Shown here piece after piece: positions 16,613 through 25,519 of a DNA stretch of 50,008 nt. The stretch comes from Candidatus Zhuqueibacterota bacterium (GTDB lineage Bacteria > Zhuqueibacterota > Zhuqueibacteria > Thermofontimicrobiales > Thiofontviventaceae): NCBI GenBank assembly GCA_016931935.1, contig JAFGDW010000171.1, positions 1 through 50,008 on the forward strand, given 5' to 3'. The stretch's first letter is position 1; the number at the start of each line of letters is the position of its first letter. A program made the translations under genes and the position numbers. Under the pieces are notes generated by a model. That model worked only from the letters and a program-made list of their open reading frames with translations. It had not been told where the DNA came from and ran no database searches.

Positions 16613-16792
16613 GCAAAAAGATACTGCCATATATGCTTGGTCTGGCGCGTCAGATTGGCAGATACATAAATTTAAAATATTCGAGCGATTGTGTTAAGTG
16701 CAATAGAATCAATTGAAATATGAAGTGGCATGGTATTTGATTGTAACAACGACAACTTAACTATTCATCTCGATTTCCGAAAGGAGATTATC

Positions 16793-17014
16793 ATGCGCGA
16801 TTTATATATATCATCTCGTAGATGGCAGGGGATAATGGCGTTTGGAATTTTTATGATTCTGGCTGGGCTTGTAATTATATTTGAACCAATGATTCTGATA
16901 GCTATGATCGCATCCATTTTTATTGGTATCGGATTATTTGTGACCTGGTTTGCCTGGCGCGCACGCCGTATGGAAAATTCGAAACAACACGTATATGTCC
17001 GCTGGGACTGGTAA
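16793..17014 (+). CDS. Small two-helix inner-membrane protein
   Basis: 73 residues from the ATG at 16793, which follows a consensus AAGGAG six nt upstream; the frame is open further up without a ribosome site. Two hydrophobic segments (about 13-31 and 34-52, rich in Ile/Phe/Gly) are followed by a basic WFAWRARRMEN turn and a polar tail, so both ends may be cytoplasmic. The pattern recalls one repeat of the DUF308/HdeD family, but the match is too short to claim. It lies directly upstream of lon, separated by the inverted repeat at 17045-17094. Confidence 0.6.
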   Translation: MRDLYISSRRWQGIMAFGIFMILAGLVIIFEPMILIAMIASIFIGIGLFVTWFAWRARRMENSKQHVYVRWDW

Positions 17015-17044
17015 TTGAACATTTATTAATTTAAAATTACAAAT

Positions 17045-17094
17045 ACTCTTCAGTGCGAGCATTTATATACAATATCGTACGAGTACTGAAGAGT
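17045..17094 (+). terminator. 10-bp perfect inverted repeat upstream of lon
   Basis: ACTCTTCAGT (17045-17054) and ACTGAAGAGT (17085-17094) enclose 30 nt and are followed by TTTCTATTTT. It may terminate the small membrane-protein transcript. It could alternatively be a regulator site for lon, 53 nt before the lon ATG. Confidence 0.5.
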
Positions 17095-17146
17095 TTCTAT
17101 TTTGGACACATTTTAATTTTATACGGACTGAAATGGGGAATTTATC

Positions 17147-19498
17147 ATGAGTGAAAATACAGGTGCACAAAAAGGGTCAAAGGTGCCAACTGTTCTTCCG
17201 ATTATTCCACTTCGCAATGAAGTACTCTTTCCGCATCAATTTATGCCGATAACTGTGGCAAGAGAAAAATCCCTTAAATTGCTTGAAGACGTACAGGATG
17301 ACAGCCGTGTCGCCATTTTGACACAAATGGATTCAAATGTTGAAAATCCAACATTTTCCGATTTATATAAAATTGGTACCGTAGCGAAAATAATGCGTAC
17401 TATTGATATGCCGGACGGCAGCAAGACAATTTTAATTCAGGGACAATATCGAATAAAGTTGATTACTTTCCTGGAAGATAAACCTTACTTTAAGGCGATG
17501 TTCGAGCCGATTTATGATGAATATGCCGAAAGCAGCAGGATCGATGCGTTTATGGTTAACCTGCGAAAATTGTTCAAACAAAGCGTTGAGCTATCATCAG
17601 ATATAACTTATGAACAATTGGTAATGGTTTCCAATATTAAAGAACCGGGTATGTTGGCAGACATGGTTATTTCGTTTTCCAGTCTGACAATTAAGGAAAA
17701 ACAGGAAGTTCTGGACACTATCGATGTTGAAGACCGGCTTAAAAAAGCAAATATTCTTATCAACAAAAGACTGCAAACGTTAGAGTTGGGAGAAAAAATC
17801 CAGTCGGATATCCAAAGCAAAATGAACAAAATGCAACGGGATATGTATCTGCGTGAACAGTTGAAGGCAATTCAGAAAGAATTGGGTGAAGATTCGGAAA
17901 ATACTGAAATTAATGAATTGCGTGAGAAAATTGAAAAAGCGGAAATGCCAAAGGACGTAAAAGAAATAGCCGATAAGGAACTGAAACGACTTACACAGAT
18001 GCATCCATCATCAGCCGAATTCACGGTCGCCCGGACTTATCTTGACTGGTTAATTGATCTGCCATGGAGCAAATCAACTCAGGATAATCTTGATGTCGAT
18101 AAGGTGCAGCAACAGCTCGATAATGACCATTATAATTTGGAAAAGGTCAAGAAGCGAATTTTGGAATACATCGCAGTACGTAAATTGAAAAACGATATGA
18201 AGGGACCCATTCTCTGTTTCGTCGGCCCTCCGGGAGTTGGGAAAACCAGCCTGGGACGTTCGATTGCTAATGCAATGGGACGTAAGTTCATTCGCATGTC
18301 GCTTGGAGGTATCCGTGATGAAGCTGAAATTCGCGGGCATCGTCGAACATATATTGGTGCGCTTCCTGGACGGATAATTCAGGGAATTAAAAAAATTGGT
18401 TCCAATAATCCGGTGTTTATGTTGGATGAAATCGATAAACTTGGTTATGATTTCCGCGGCGACCCATCATCTGCGCTGTTAGAAGTGCTTGATCCGGAAC
18501 AGAATTTTACGTTCAGCGACCACTACCTCGAAGTGCCGTTTGATTTATCAAAGGTCATGTTTATCGCAACTGCCAATATGTCAGAACCCATACCCGCTCC
18601 ATTAAAGGACCGGATGGAAGTCATTGAAATTCCTAGTTATGTTGAAGAAGATAAGTTGAATATCGCTAAAGAATATCTAATTCCCAAGCAGATTCAGGAG
18701 CATGGATTGACCACGGAGCAAATTCAGTTCGATGATGAAGCATTGAAACTGATTATTCGTTCGTACACTCGGGAAGCCGGCGTAAGAAATATGGAACGAG
18801 AAATCGCTGCTGTTTGTCGTGGCGTGGCAACGGAAATTGCTCGTGGCGCTGTTGATAAAAAGCATGTGGATGAAGCGCTTGTGACTGAGTATTTGGGGCC
18901 AATTCGATTCTTCGCAGAGACATCGGAACGAATTCGCACATCAGGCATCGCCGTCGGTCTCGCCTGGACGCCGGTTGGTGGCGATATTCTGTTTATCGAA
19001 TCATCCAAAATGACTGGGAAAGGCCAGTTGAAATTAACGGGAAAGCTGGGTGATGTGATGAAAGAATCGGCTCAGGCTGCTCTATCATATATTCGTGCAA
19101 ATGCAACAGAATTTGGAGTCGATGATGATATTCAGGAAAAATATGATATTCATATACACGTTCCTGCTGGTGCCATTCCCAAGGACGGACCATCAGCCGG
19201 CGTGACGTTGTTCACATCGCTTTTATCGCTACTTACTGACACGAAAGTCAGAGACGATGTGGCCATGACGGGAGAAATTACGTTACGCGGTGCTGTTCTG
19301 CCTGTTGGTGGTATAAAGGAAAAAGTGTTGGCTGCAAATCGTGCCGGTATCAAAAATATAATTCTTCCTGCACGTAACGAGAAAGATTTGGTTGAGATTC
19401 CGGAAAAAATCCGTAAGCAGATGAAGTTTTATTTCGTTGAACAGATGAGTGATGTAACGAAACATGTGTTTGCTAAAAAAACGAGCAGGTCAAATTAA
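17147..19498 (+). CDS. lon: ATP-dependent protease Lon (LonA)
   Basis: 783 residues, full length for LonA. The N-terminal substrate-recognition LAN domain spans about 15-215, a coiled/helical segment follows to about 320, and the AAA+ module has Walker A GPPGVGKTS (about 359-367) and FMLDEIDKLG as Walker B. The C-terminal protease domain has catalytic Ser683 in DGPSAGVTL and Lys724 in GGIKEKV. It degrades misfolded and regulatory proteins in the cytosol as a hexamer. The start has GGGGA seven nt upstream. It is transcribed alone and ends at the strong terminator at 19523-19558. No sigma-32 site was recognised, although stress control is usual. Confidence 0.97.
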   Translation: MSENTGAQKGSKVPTVLPIIPLRNEVLFPHQFMPITVAREKSLKLLEDVQDDSRVAILTQMDSNVENPTFSDLYKIGTVAKIMRTIDMPDGSKTILIQGQYRIKLITFLEDKPYFKAMFEPIYDEYAESSRIDAFMVNLRKLFKQSVELSSDITYEQLVMVSNIKEPGMLADMVISFSSLTIKEKQEVLDTIDVEDRLKKANILINKRLQTLELGEKIQSDIQSKMNKMQRDMYLREQLKAIQKELGEDSENTEINELREKIEKAEMPKDVKEIADKELKRLTQMHPSSAEFTVARTYLDWLIDLPWSKSTQDNLDVDKVQQQLDNDHYNLEKVKKRILEYIAVRKLKNDMKGPILCFVGPPGVGKTSLGRSIANAMGRKFIRMSLGGIRDEAEIRGHRRTYIGALPGRIIQGIKKIGSNNPVFMLDEIDKLGYDFRGDPSSALLEVLDPEQNFTFSDHYLEVPFDLSKVMFIATANMSEPIPAPLKDRMEVIEIPSYVEEDKLNIAKEYLIPKQIQEHGLTTEQIQFDDEALKLIIRSYTREAGVRNMEREIAAVCRGVATEIARGAVDKKHVDEALVTEYLGPIRFFAETSERIRTSGIAVGLAWTPVGGDILFIESSKMTGKGQLKLTGKLGDVMKESAQAALSYIRANATEFGVDDDIQEKYDIHIHVPAGAIPKDGPSAGVTLFTSLLSLLTDTKVRDDVAMTGEITLRGAVLPVGGIKEKVLAANRAGIKNIILPARNEKDLVEIPEKIRKQMKFYFVEQMSDVTKHVFAKKTSRSN

Positions 19499-19522
19499 TA
19501 CTAAGAACATTATCTAACAAAA

Positions 19523-19558
19523 TGAGAACATGATATTTGAATGTTCTCATTTTTTTTT
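19523..19558 (+). terminator. Rho-independent terminator after lon
   Basis: TGAGAACAT (19523-19531) pairs perfectly with ATGTTCTCA (19541-19549), followed by a run of nine T, 25 nt after the lon stop. Confidence 0.9.
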
Positions 19559-19590
19559 GTGGCGAATGAAATTTTCTTCGAACTTATTAT

Positions 19591-19618
19591 TTGCATTTTC
19601 ATTTAACACCTATATGAT
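19591..19618 (+). promoter_or_regulatory. Putative promoter for the 435-residue protein gene
   Basis: TTGCAT (19591-19596), 16 nt, TATGAT (19613-19618), located between the lon terminator and the ATG at 19712. Confidence 0.4.
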
Positions 19619-19711
19619 TTCATGCTATTCCAATTAATCTAATTTAGGCTGTATTTTCTATAAGAATACTCATTATACATCTGTTTGTATCAAATCAATG
19701 AAAAGGTAATA

Positions 19712-21019
19712 ATGAATAAATATAAGCATCTTTTCCGGATTATCTTGATTTTAGTACTTCTGATATTTCTTGTTTTGCCCTTGATAATTATTTCTTTAGG
19801 ATTACAACCTCAGCCAATTATTGTTACTGGAAAATCGTTAGCTTTTGACGATGTTCAACGAATTAAAACCATTGTAAAACAAAATGATCCGCGTGAATTG
19901 AAGGCAGGTGACGTTCGAAAGCTCACCGTTACTGAACGTGATTTAAATCTCTTCTTAACATATGCGTTATCACAGTCACCAGAAACAAACAGATTAAATG
20001 CAGCAATTGAATTGAAAAATGGAAGTGCTGATGCACAAATTGCAGTTTTAGTTCCTAAAAATCCATTTGGTAATTACTGCAATATCACAGTAACATTCGT
20101 TCAAACACAGGGAATGGTTGACGTTCATAAAATAAAAATTGGAAGAATTATAATTCCGCATTTGCTTGTAAATTCAGCAATTCGGCTTGGTAATTACGTC
20201 TTAAACAACTCTGCTGATTACCGAGATGTATTGAATGGTATTCAATCTATTGAAAAGGTGGAAATTAATGATGAGAAATTCTCAATGACTTATCGATGGA
20301 ATCCATCAGCGATGGAACGAATTCAGGAACAGGGGAGAGATATTTTACTCCCTGTACCAGAGCAAACAAGTCTGCTTGTATATTATAATCAAATAGCTTC
20401 ATTGTCACGTTCATTTTCCCGGGACAATATATCCTTATCTTTATTTCTTCCACCGTTATTCCAATTGGCGCAGGCACGTTCCCTAACCAGTCATGATCCG
20501 ATTGCAGAAAATAGATCCTTAATTCTGGCACTGACAGTCTGTGCAACCGACCATAAAATTACGTACTTTGTTAGTCGTAAAAATAGAACACCGATAACCA
20601 TGCCACGTCGTTTACAACTGTTATTACACGGCAGGAATGATCTGGCATTGCATTTTCTTGTGTCTGCATCGATCTCGGCGACGAGTGGGAGCGGTTTGGC
20701 AAATTTGGCAGGTATATTTAAAGAGGTTGATGACTCAAAGGGCGGATCTGGTTTCAGCTTTGCCGATTTGACCGCTGATCGAACAGGTGTCCGGTTTGCT
20801 GAAATGGCAACCGGCTCTATTCAATCCGCAAAACGTTTACAGCAGCGGATGAGTGTTGAGCTACAAGAACCATATTTTATGCCACGAATCGATAATTTAC
20901 CGGAAGCGATTATGGAAGTGGAATTCAAACGTACCTACAAGGATCTGGACAGTGAAACCTATCAACAAATTGATGAAGAAATCGCCAGGCGCGTTGGGGA
21001 GTGTATGTTATACCAATAA
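19712..21019 (+). CDS. Hypothetical membrane-anchored protein, 435 residues
   Basis: Family not recognised. From the ATG at 19712 (AAAAGG five nt upstream) there is one strongly hydrophobic segment at about 6-28 after a short basic start, then about 400 soluble residues. The topology is therefore a signal anchor with the bulk outside the cytoplasm. The soluble part has a Lys/Asn-rich region with regular beta-type alternation (about 60-170) and a long mixed region. No Cys pair, catalytic motif or repeat stands out. It is flanked by lon and a convergent dksA-type gene and has its own likely promoter. Its stop codon directly abuts the terminator of that convergent gene, so the two transcripts overlap. 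Confidence 0.7.
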   Translation: MNKYKHLFRIILILVLLIFLVLPLIIISLGLQPQPIIVTGKSLAFDDVQRIKTIVKQNDPRELKAGDVRKLTVTERDLNLFLTYALSQSPETNRLNAAIELKNGSADAQIAVLVPKNPFGNYCNITVTFVQTQGMVDVHKIKIGRIIIPHLLVNSAIRLGNYVLNNSADYRDVLNGIQSIEKVEINDEKFSMTYRWNPSAMERIQEQGRDILLPVPEQTSLLVYYNQIASLSRSFSRDNISLSLFLPPLFQLAQARSLTSHDPIAENRSLILALTVCATDHKITYFVSRKNRTPITMPRRLQLLLHGRNDLALHFLVSASISATSGSGLANLAGIFKEVDDSKGGSGFSFADLTADRTGVRFAEMATGSIQSAKRLQQRMSVELQEPYFMPRIDNLPEAIMEVEFKRTYKDLDSETYQQIDEEIARRVGECMLYQ

Positions 21020-21042
21020 AAAAACAGGCAACAAGTTACCTG
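21018..21042 (-). terminator. Terminator of the DksA/TraR-type gene (minus strand)
   Basis: On the minus strand CAGGTAAC-TT-GTTGCCTG (21042-21025), with one mismatch, is followed by a run of T (21024-21018). It abuts the stop codon of the convergent gene. Confidence 0.75.
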
Positions 21043-21084
21043 CTTGAGAATTATCACTGATTAATCGTTTTACAATTTTAATTA

Positions 21085-21453
21085 CTACTGCTTTTCTTTC
21101 ATTTTACATTCGACACATTTTTGAGTGATTGGCACAGCTTCCAATCGCGCATGCGGTATCTCACAGCCGCAACCAGTACAAATGCCATAGGTGCCATTTT
21201 CAATACGTTCAAGTGCTTCATTGATGTACTTCACGTACTTGTGATCTCTGGATACATAGAAGAAAGCTTTTTCACGTTCCTGCGCATCCGTCCCCTGATC
21301 AGCCATGTGAGTTGAATAAGTCGCATCAGTTCCAGAAGCTTCCTTGGTGGTGTCTTTTATTGAAATATCCTGAATGACCCCCATCTCTCTCAGAATTTCT
21401 TCACGCTTACCCAACAGCAATTCTTTAAAGAACTTCAAATCTTCTGTTTTCAT
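21085..21453 (-). CDS. DksA/TraR-type C4 zinc-finger protein
   Basis: 122 residues from the ATG at 21453; an open frame nine codons longer has no better ribosome site. An N-terminal helical hairpin (about 1-70) with an acidic loop (SGTDATYSTHMADQGTDAQE) is followed by a zinc finger with CTGCGC and CVEC pairs. This is the DksA/TraR layout: such proteins enter the RNA polymerase secondary channel or act as related general stress proteins (YocK type). The short length and the IENGTYGICTGCG motif are closer to the TraR/YteA-like branch than to E. coli DksA, so ppGpp synergy is not certain. Single gene with a consensus promoter (21513-21541) and its own terminator. Confidence 0.85.
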   Translation of the reverse strand: MKTEDLKFFKELLLGKREEILREMGVIQDISIKDTTKEASGTDATYSTHMADQGTDAQEREKAFFYVSRDHKYVKYINEALERIENGTYGICTGCGCEIPHARLEAVPITQKCVECKMKEKQ

Positions 21454-21512
21454 TTCATTTTTCCAGAGTTTCTTACACAATGGATTTTAAGATTTTGAAA
21501 TTTAGGTATGCA

Positions 21513-21541
21513 AATATACAATTTAAATATGTTATTGTCAA
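21513..21541 (-). promoter_or_regulatory. Sigma-70-type promoter for the DksA/TraR-type gene
   Basis: On the minus strand: TTGACA (21541-21536), 17 nt, TATATT (21518-21513), 60 nt before the ATG at 21453. Confidence 0.7.
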
Positions 21542-21585
21542 GCATTTTTTTGTCGGACAATGGCGCAGATTGTCGAACTTTTTTC

Positions 21586-21614
21586 TTGATTTTAATTTAA
21601 AAAAAACATACATT
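21586..21614 (+). promoter_or_regulatory. Putative promoter for the methyltransferase gene
   Basis: TTGATT (21586-21591), 17 nt, TACATT (21609-21614), just before the ATG at 21641. It is divergent from the DksA-type promoter. The short leader fits the weak ribosome site. Confidence 0.45.
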
Positions 21615-21640
21615 GTGCATTCATTACACAAACCGGGGAA

Positions 21641-22216
21641 ATGATGACTAGCACAACTCAATCTGCAGCAGCCTTCTATATGCATGTCGCCTCCAAGTAC
21701 AAACGTGCATTTCTATTAAACCGATTAGTTTTACCAGAACCCAAAACACTTATTCCGGAAATTGAACTTTCCGATGGGATTAATTTATTGGATGTTGGCT
21801 GTAACAACGGTGCGTTATTATTCGCATTAGCCGATATTCTGCAACGATTTGAATTCCACGGCGTAGATCCGAATCCTAAAAATATCCAAACATGCAATAA
21901 AAAGAACAAATCATCATCTATTTTTTTTAAAACAGCCGCGTTGGATCAATTACCATACGATGACAATACATTTGATTTTATCACAGCAGCAAATTTACTT
22001 CGTAACCTTCAGCAGCGCGTCCGGGTGATCGATGAAATGCATCGTGTGCTTAAGCCATGCGGTAAATTATATCTGCTGGAAGGAATGTTGGGGAATGAAT
22101 ATAAACAAAAGTATGATAAAATGTTGCGCCAGACAAAATTCATTCAGCCACGTCGCAAGTACCTGTCTCGATCCTGTTTATTAAGCAAGAGTTATTTAAT
22201 AATAGCGGAAAAATAA
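21641..22216 (+). CDS. Class I SAM-dependent methyltransferase
   Basis: 191 residues. SAM-binding motif I is LLDVGCNNGALLFALA (about 44-59), followed by an acidic end of strand 2 (FHGVDPNP, about 72-79), an ALDQLPYDDNTFDFITAANLL block (about 100-120) and RVIDEMHRVLKPCGKLYLLEG (about 128-148), the Methyltransf_11/UbiE-like pattern. Two ATGs are adjacent (21641 and 21644). A short C-terminus with basic RRKYLSRS follows. The substrate cannot be told; small molecules such as quinones or lipids are usual for this family. It stands alone between the DksA-type gene and the cobalamin riboswitch and is not obviously part of the B12 operon, whose promoter lies after its stop. Confidence 0.8.
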   Translation: MMTSTTQSAAAFYMHVASKYKRAFLLNRLVLPEPKTLIPEIELSDGINLLDVGCNNGALLFALADILQRFEFHGVDPNPKNIQTCNKKNKSSSIFFKTAALDQLPYDDNTFDFITAANLLRNLQQRVRVIDEMHRVLKPCGKLYLLEGMLGNEYKQKYDKMLRQTKFIQPRRKYLSRSCLLSKSYLIIAEK

Positions 22217-22256
22217 TTACAAATCAAATTTACTTAACAGCAAGATAAGATTTTAC

Positions 22257-22285
22257 TTGCTTATTAGATAAATCCTTTGTACTAT
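22257..22285 (+). promoter_or_regulatory. Putative promoter of the B12 uptake operon
   Basis: TTGCTT (22257-22262), 17 nt, TACTAT (22280-22285), about 25 nt upstream of the riboswitch core. Partial match to consensus, but well placed. Confidence 0.45.
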
Positions 22286-22310
22286 GATTACATAGTTCTT
22301 TTCTATAGTT

Positions 22311-22490
22311 CAGTCGGTGCCCAAAAGGGAGAATAGGGAAAACGGTGAGAATCCGTTGCAGCCCCGCTACTGTAATAAGCTACGAACGTCTGTTATGGTT
22401 TTATCACGGCCACTGTCCTTAAGTGAAAATGTAGGATGGGAAGGCATGACAAGTAGATTTGAAGCTTTAAGCCAGGAGACCTGCCGGTTG
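22311..22490 (+). promoter_or_regulatory. Cobalamin (AdoCbl) riboswitch
   Basis: The conserved landmarks occur in order: CGGTGCCC (from 22315), GGGAA and ACGGTGAGAATCCGT, GCAGCCCCGCTACTGTAA (about 22358-22375), a variable arm, and the B12 box AAGCCAGGAGACCTGCCGG (about 22469-22487). A candidate terminator follows at 22540, and the first gene is a TonB-dependent receptor. The expected logic is that bound AdoCbl favours the terminator and shuts off the uptake genes. Apart from the promoter, riboswitch and terminator, the 22217-22619 gap holds nothing else I can name. Confidence 0.95.
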
Positions 22491-22539
22491 AAATTTTCAT
22501 TGTACCTTCGTGGGTGAGGTCTAATGGTTGTTTATTTAG

Positions 22540-22576
22540 AATCCCCAATTTTCGATGAGAAGGTTGGGATTTTTTG
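22540..22576 (+). terminator. Riboswitch-linked intrinsic terminator
   Basis: AATCCCCAA (22540-22548) pairs with TTGGGATT (22564-22571), with one bulge, and is followed by a T-run. It sits between the B12 box and the receptor gene, so it is the likely expression platform. Confidence 0.8.
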
Positions 22577-22619
22577 TTTGTGTACCCCATGCCGCGAATC
22601 ATAATCTTCAGGAGGTGTT

Positions 22620-24785
22620 ATGTTTACAAGGAGAATGGTTGTGCTGGTTCTTGCTACTGTGTTTTATGTGAGCGGGACGTATGCTGCTGAAACTGGCACT
22701 ATTTGTGGGACTGTAACTGATTCATTAACTGGCGAGCCACTACACCTTGCTAATGTCCAAATTGAATCCACAAATTTGGGTGCTGCAACAGATAGCGATG
22801 GCCGGTTTTGTATTAAGGATATTCCCGCTGGTGTCGTTCGATTATCGGTTTCTGCAATTGGATTTTCGAAAGCTGCAACAAGTTTTAATTTAAAAGCAGA
22901 TCAATCGATCGAAATTGAAGTGGAAATGGTTATCAAAGCAATACCCATGGATGAAGTTTCCGTAACTGCACTGCGATACCCAATTAACATTTCCAATTCA
23001 CCAGCGCCGACAGACATTCTGACAGCAGCTGAAATACGACAAAGCGTAGCTCAAAATCTAGGTGAAGCGCTGGAAACGGTCGGGGGAGTACAAATTAAAA
23101 ACTATGGCTATGCCAACGCTCAAAAAACGGTTTCTATCCGAGGTTCAGCGGACAACCAGGTACTGGTTTTGGTGGATGGCCAACGATTCAATAATCCACA
23201 AACCGGAAGTATGGATTTTAGTTGGCTCCCAATTGACGGAATCAAACGGATTGAAGTTGTGAAAGGAGGCAACTCTGCGCTATATGGATCGGATGCAATC
23301 GGTGGTGTCGTAAATATTATAACATCATCACCAACTCAGGGGAAGGTGTTTACCGGCAATCTTGAATCTACAATTGGTAATTGGGGCAGCAGAACGTATT
23401 TGGTTAGCGGATTTCAGGATCTTGGAAAACTTAAGCTTGACTATTCATTCAATAATCAGAAAAGCGACGGTAATTTCAAATATCAAACGTCTGCTGGTAT
23501 TGATACAGCCATGATCAACAACGACTTTAAAGCTGAAAATGCATTCTTCAAGAGTAACTATTCAATTAATCAATATTCCAATCTTACGTTTACAACAATT
23601 TACAATAGAATGCGAAAAGGCCTGCCTGGTCCGGTTTCATGGCCTAGTGCTGTTGCCCGGAGCAATGGAACGAGAAATTATTATTCTGTCGGATACAATC
23701 AACGAGTCATGAGTTGTATGAATATTAATGGCAATGTGTATTATCATCGAACGTTTGAAAGCGTTGATCAACCGGATTCATCTCCGTTGAACAGTCGGCA
23801 TTTAAATAAATCATTTGGTCTGGAAATCCAGGATAACTTAATTCTTGCATCCGGAATTGTGTTGATTTCAGGGCTGGAATTGAGAAATGATCGGATAAGC
23901 AGTACGAGTGTGCATTTTCGGAAACGATATACTTATAGTGCTTATTCCCAGGTAATACTTGAATCACAGCTTATTCCTATGACAAAAGTCTCGTTGATTC
24001 CGGCAATACGTTTTGACCGTTATTCAGATATTGGGAACAAGTTCAGCCCTAAAGTTGGGTTTGCAATAAGCAGTACAAATAAAAATCCATTAACACTCCG
24101 TGCAAATTGGGGAAGAGTATTTCGTGCTCCGACATTCAACGATTTATATTGGCCTCAGGATATGTTTTCAGTCGGTAATCCAATTTTACGCCCTGAGTCC
24201 GGAAAGACGTACGATATTGGTGCCCGATATAATATTGAACGCAAGTCGTTCTCCACAATGTTTGATATTTCATATTTTGAACAGGATATGCGTGATTTGA
24301 TTATCTGGGCTGATCGCGGTGATTATGTGTGGACGCCACAAAATATCGATAAAGCTAAAATTCGTGGCATCGAATCAAGCCTGGATTTTTCGCTATTCGA
24401 GAAATTTATCACTTTTGGAATCAATCATACATATCTTGACGCGAAAAATGCAGCAAACAATTCACTCAATTACAACAACGTACTTATTTATCGACCGAAA
24501 CAAAAATTTGATTTCGATTTTGGAATGAATTATAAACTGGCAAGTTTTAATTTAATATATCACTATATCGACAAACGATTTACAGATGAAGCAAATTTGA
24601 ACACGTTACCAGCTCATGGAATCGTCGATTTAACATTTAGCGTGCAACCAATGTTGGGTATTCATGAAATGACAGTTAAGGCAGATGTACTTAATATGTT
24701 TGATAGAGATTACGTTGTTATGCAGGATTATCCAATGCCAGGGCGCAACTATCGCTTGACATTGGCCTATGGGTTCGGATTTTAG
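22620..24785 (+). CDS. btuB: TonB-dependent vitamin B12 receptor (BtuB-like)
   Basis: 721 residues with an AGGAGG ribosome site. A signal peptide (about 1-22) precedes a carboxypeptidase-regulatory-like beta-sandwich (about 27-105: GTICGTVTDSLTGEPL, FCIKDIPAGVVRL), a module frequent in Bacteroidota and related phyla. The plug domain follows (about 120-230: LGEALETVGGVQIKN, VSIRGSADNQVLVLVDGQR, IEVVKGGNSALYGSDAIGG). A 22-stranded barrel fills the rest and ends in aromatic GFGF. It imports corrinoids across the outer membrane using TonB energy; TonB and ExbBD are not in the window. The B12 assignment rests on the riboswitch and on the btuFDC genes downstream. Confidence 0.9.
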   Translation: MFTRRMVVLVLATVFYVSGTYAAETGTICGTVTDSLTGEPLHLANVQIESTNLGAATDSDGRFCIKDIPAGVVRLSVSAIGFSKAATSFNLKADQSIEIEVEMVIKAIPMDEVSVTALRYPINISNSPAPTDILTAAEIRQSVAQNLGEALETVGGVQIKNYGYANAQKTVSIRGSADNQVLVLVDGQRFNNPQTGSMDFSWLPIDGIKRIEVVKGGNSALYGSDAIGGVVNIITSSPTQGKVFTGNLESTIGNWGSRTYLVSGFQDLGKLKLDYSFNNQKSDGNFKYQTSAGIDTAMINNDFKAENAFFKSNYSINQYSNLTFTTIYNRMRKGLPGPVSWPSAVARSNGTRNYYSVGYNQRVMSCMNINGNVYYHRTFESVDQPDSSPLNSRHLNKSFGLEIQDNLILASGIVLISGLELRNDRISSTSVHFRKRYTYSAYSQVILESQLIPMTKVSLIPAIRFDRYSDIGNKFSPKVGFAISSTNKNPLTLRANWGRVFRAPTFNDLYWPQDMFSVGNPILRPESGKTYDIGARYNIERKSFSTMFDISYFEQDMRDLIIWADRGDYVWTPQNIDKAKIRGIESSLDFSLFEKFITFGINHTYLDAKNAANNSLNYNNVLIYRPKQKFDFDFGMNYKLASFNLIYHYIDKRFTDEANLNTLPAHGIVDLTFSVQPMLGIHEMTVKADVLNMFDRDYVVMQDYPMPGRNYRLTLAYGFGF

Positions 24786-24790
24786 GAACT

Positions 24791-25519
24791 ATGAAACCGA
24801 AACACTTCCATATTATTGCCTGTCATGTTTTATGGCGCGAAATCTGTTTTTTTTCGGCGCGGATGCCGCATACTTTTAATTTCACATTTCTGCAACAAGG
24901 TTTGCATGATACACCGGAGGAGCTTCGTAAAGAATTGCAGCAGGCTGTGGATAACGTGAACAACCAATGTGATTATATTCTTGTCGGATACGGTTTATGC
25001 AGCAATGGTATTGTTGGAATTCGTGCCGGCAATTTCCCATTGGTCGTAATGCGAGGGCACGATTGCATAACATTTTTTCTCGGCTCGATGCAGCGTTATC
25101 GACAACTATTCGATGCGAATCCCGGCATTTACTGGTATACACCCGGTTGGATTGAAACCGGTAAAACACCAATGCCCGGCAAAGAACGCTTTGATAAGCT
25201 CTATCAGGAATTTCGGGATAAGTTTGGCGAAGAAAATGCTGACTACCTGATGGAAGTGGAAAAACAGTGGATTCGGGATTACCACACCGCGGCGTATTCG
25301 GACCTGGGAGTGGGCGAGCGGGAAAAGTATATAACGTATACAAAACAATGCGCCGATTATCTCAACTGGGAATTTCAGCATGTGAATGGAAATCCGCAAT
25401 TACTAAAAGATTTTTTACGCGGAAATTGGGATGATGAGCGTTTTTTGATTGTACCTCCCGGTCATCGTATTGTTGCTTCGCATAATGATAAAATAATTGA
25501 TGTAAGATTAAATGAATAA
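24791..25519 (+). CDS. DUF1638 family protein in the B12 operon
   Basis: 242 residues, cytoplasmic, no signal peptide. It has the DUF1638 hallmarks as I remember them: an early IIACHVLWREICFF, CDYILVGYGLCSNGIVGIRAG (about 57-77) and MRGHDCITFFLGS (about 83-95). Three conserved Cys (positions about 11, 58, 68) plus His could bind a metal or corrinoid. DUF1638 proteins are often found near corrinoid-dependent methyltransferases in anaerobes; no biochemical role is firmly known to me. Here the gene starts 5 nt after btuB and overlaps btuF by 8 nt, which puts it under the cobalamin riboswitch and points to corrinoid handling. Confidence 0.75.
   Translation: MKPKHFHIIACHVLWREICFFSARMPHTFNFTFLQQGLHDTPEELRKELQQAVDNVNNQCDYILVGYGLCSNGIVGIRAGNFPLVVMRGHDCITFFLGSMQRYRQLFDANPGIYWYTPGWIETGKTPMPGKERFDKLYQEFRDKFGEENADYLMEVEKQWIRDYHTAAYSDLGVGEREKYITYTKQCADYLNWEFQHVNGNPQLLKDFLRGNWDDERFLIVPPGHRIVASHNDKIIDVRLNE

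Noticed and set aside
16728-16743. Second sigma-54-like TGGCAT-N5-TTGAT before the small membrane gene
   Set aside because: The -12 GC is missing; probably chance.
24882-25343. 153-codon minus-strand frame inside the DUF1638 gene
   Set aside because: Antisense shadow of a conserved protein within an intact operon.
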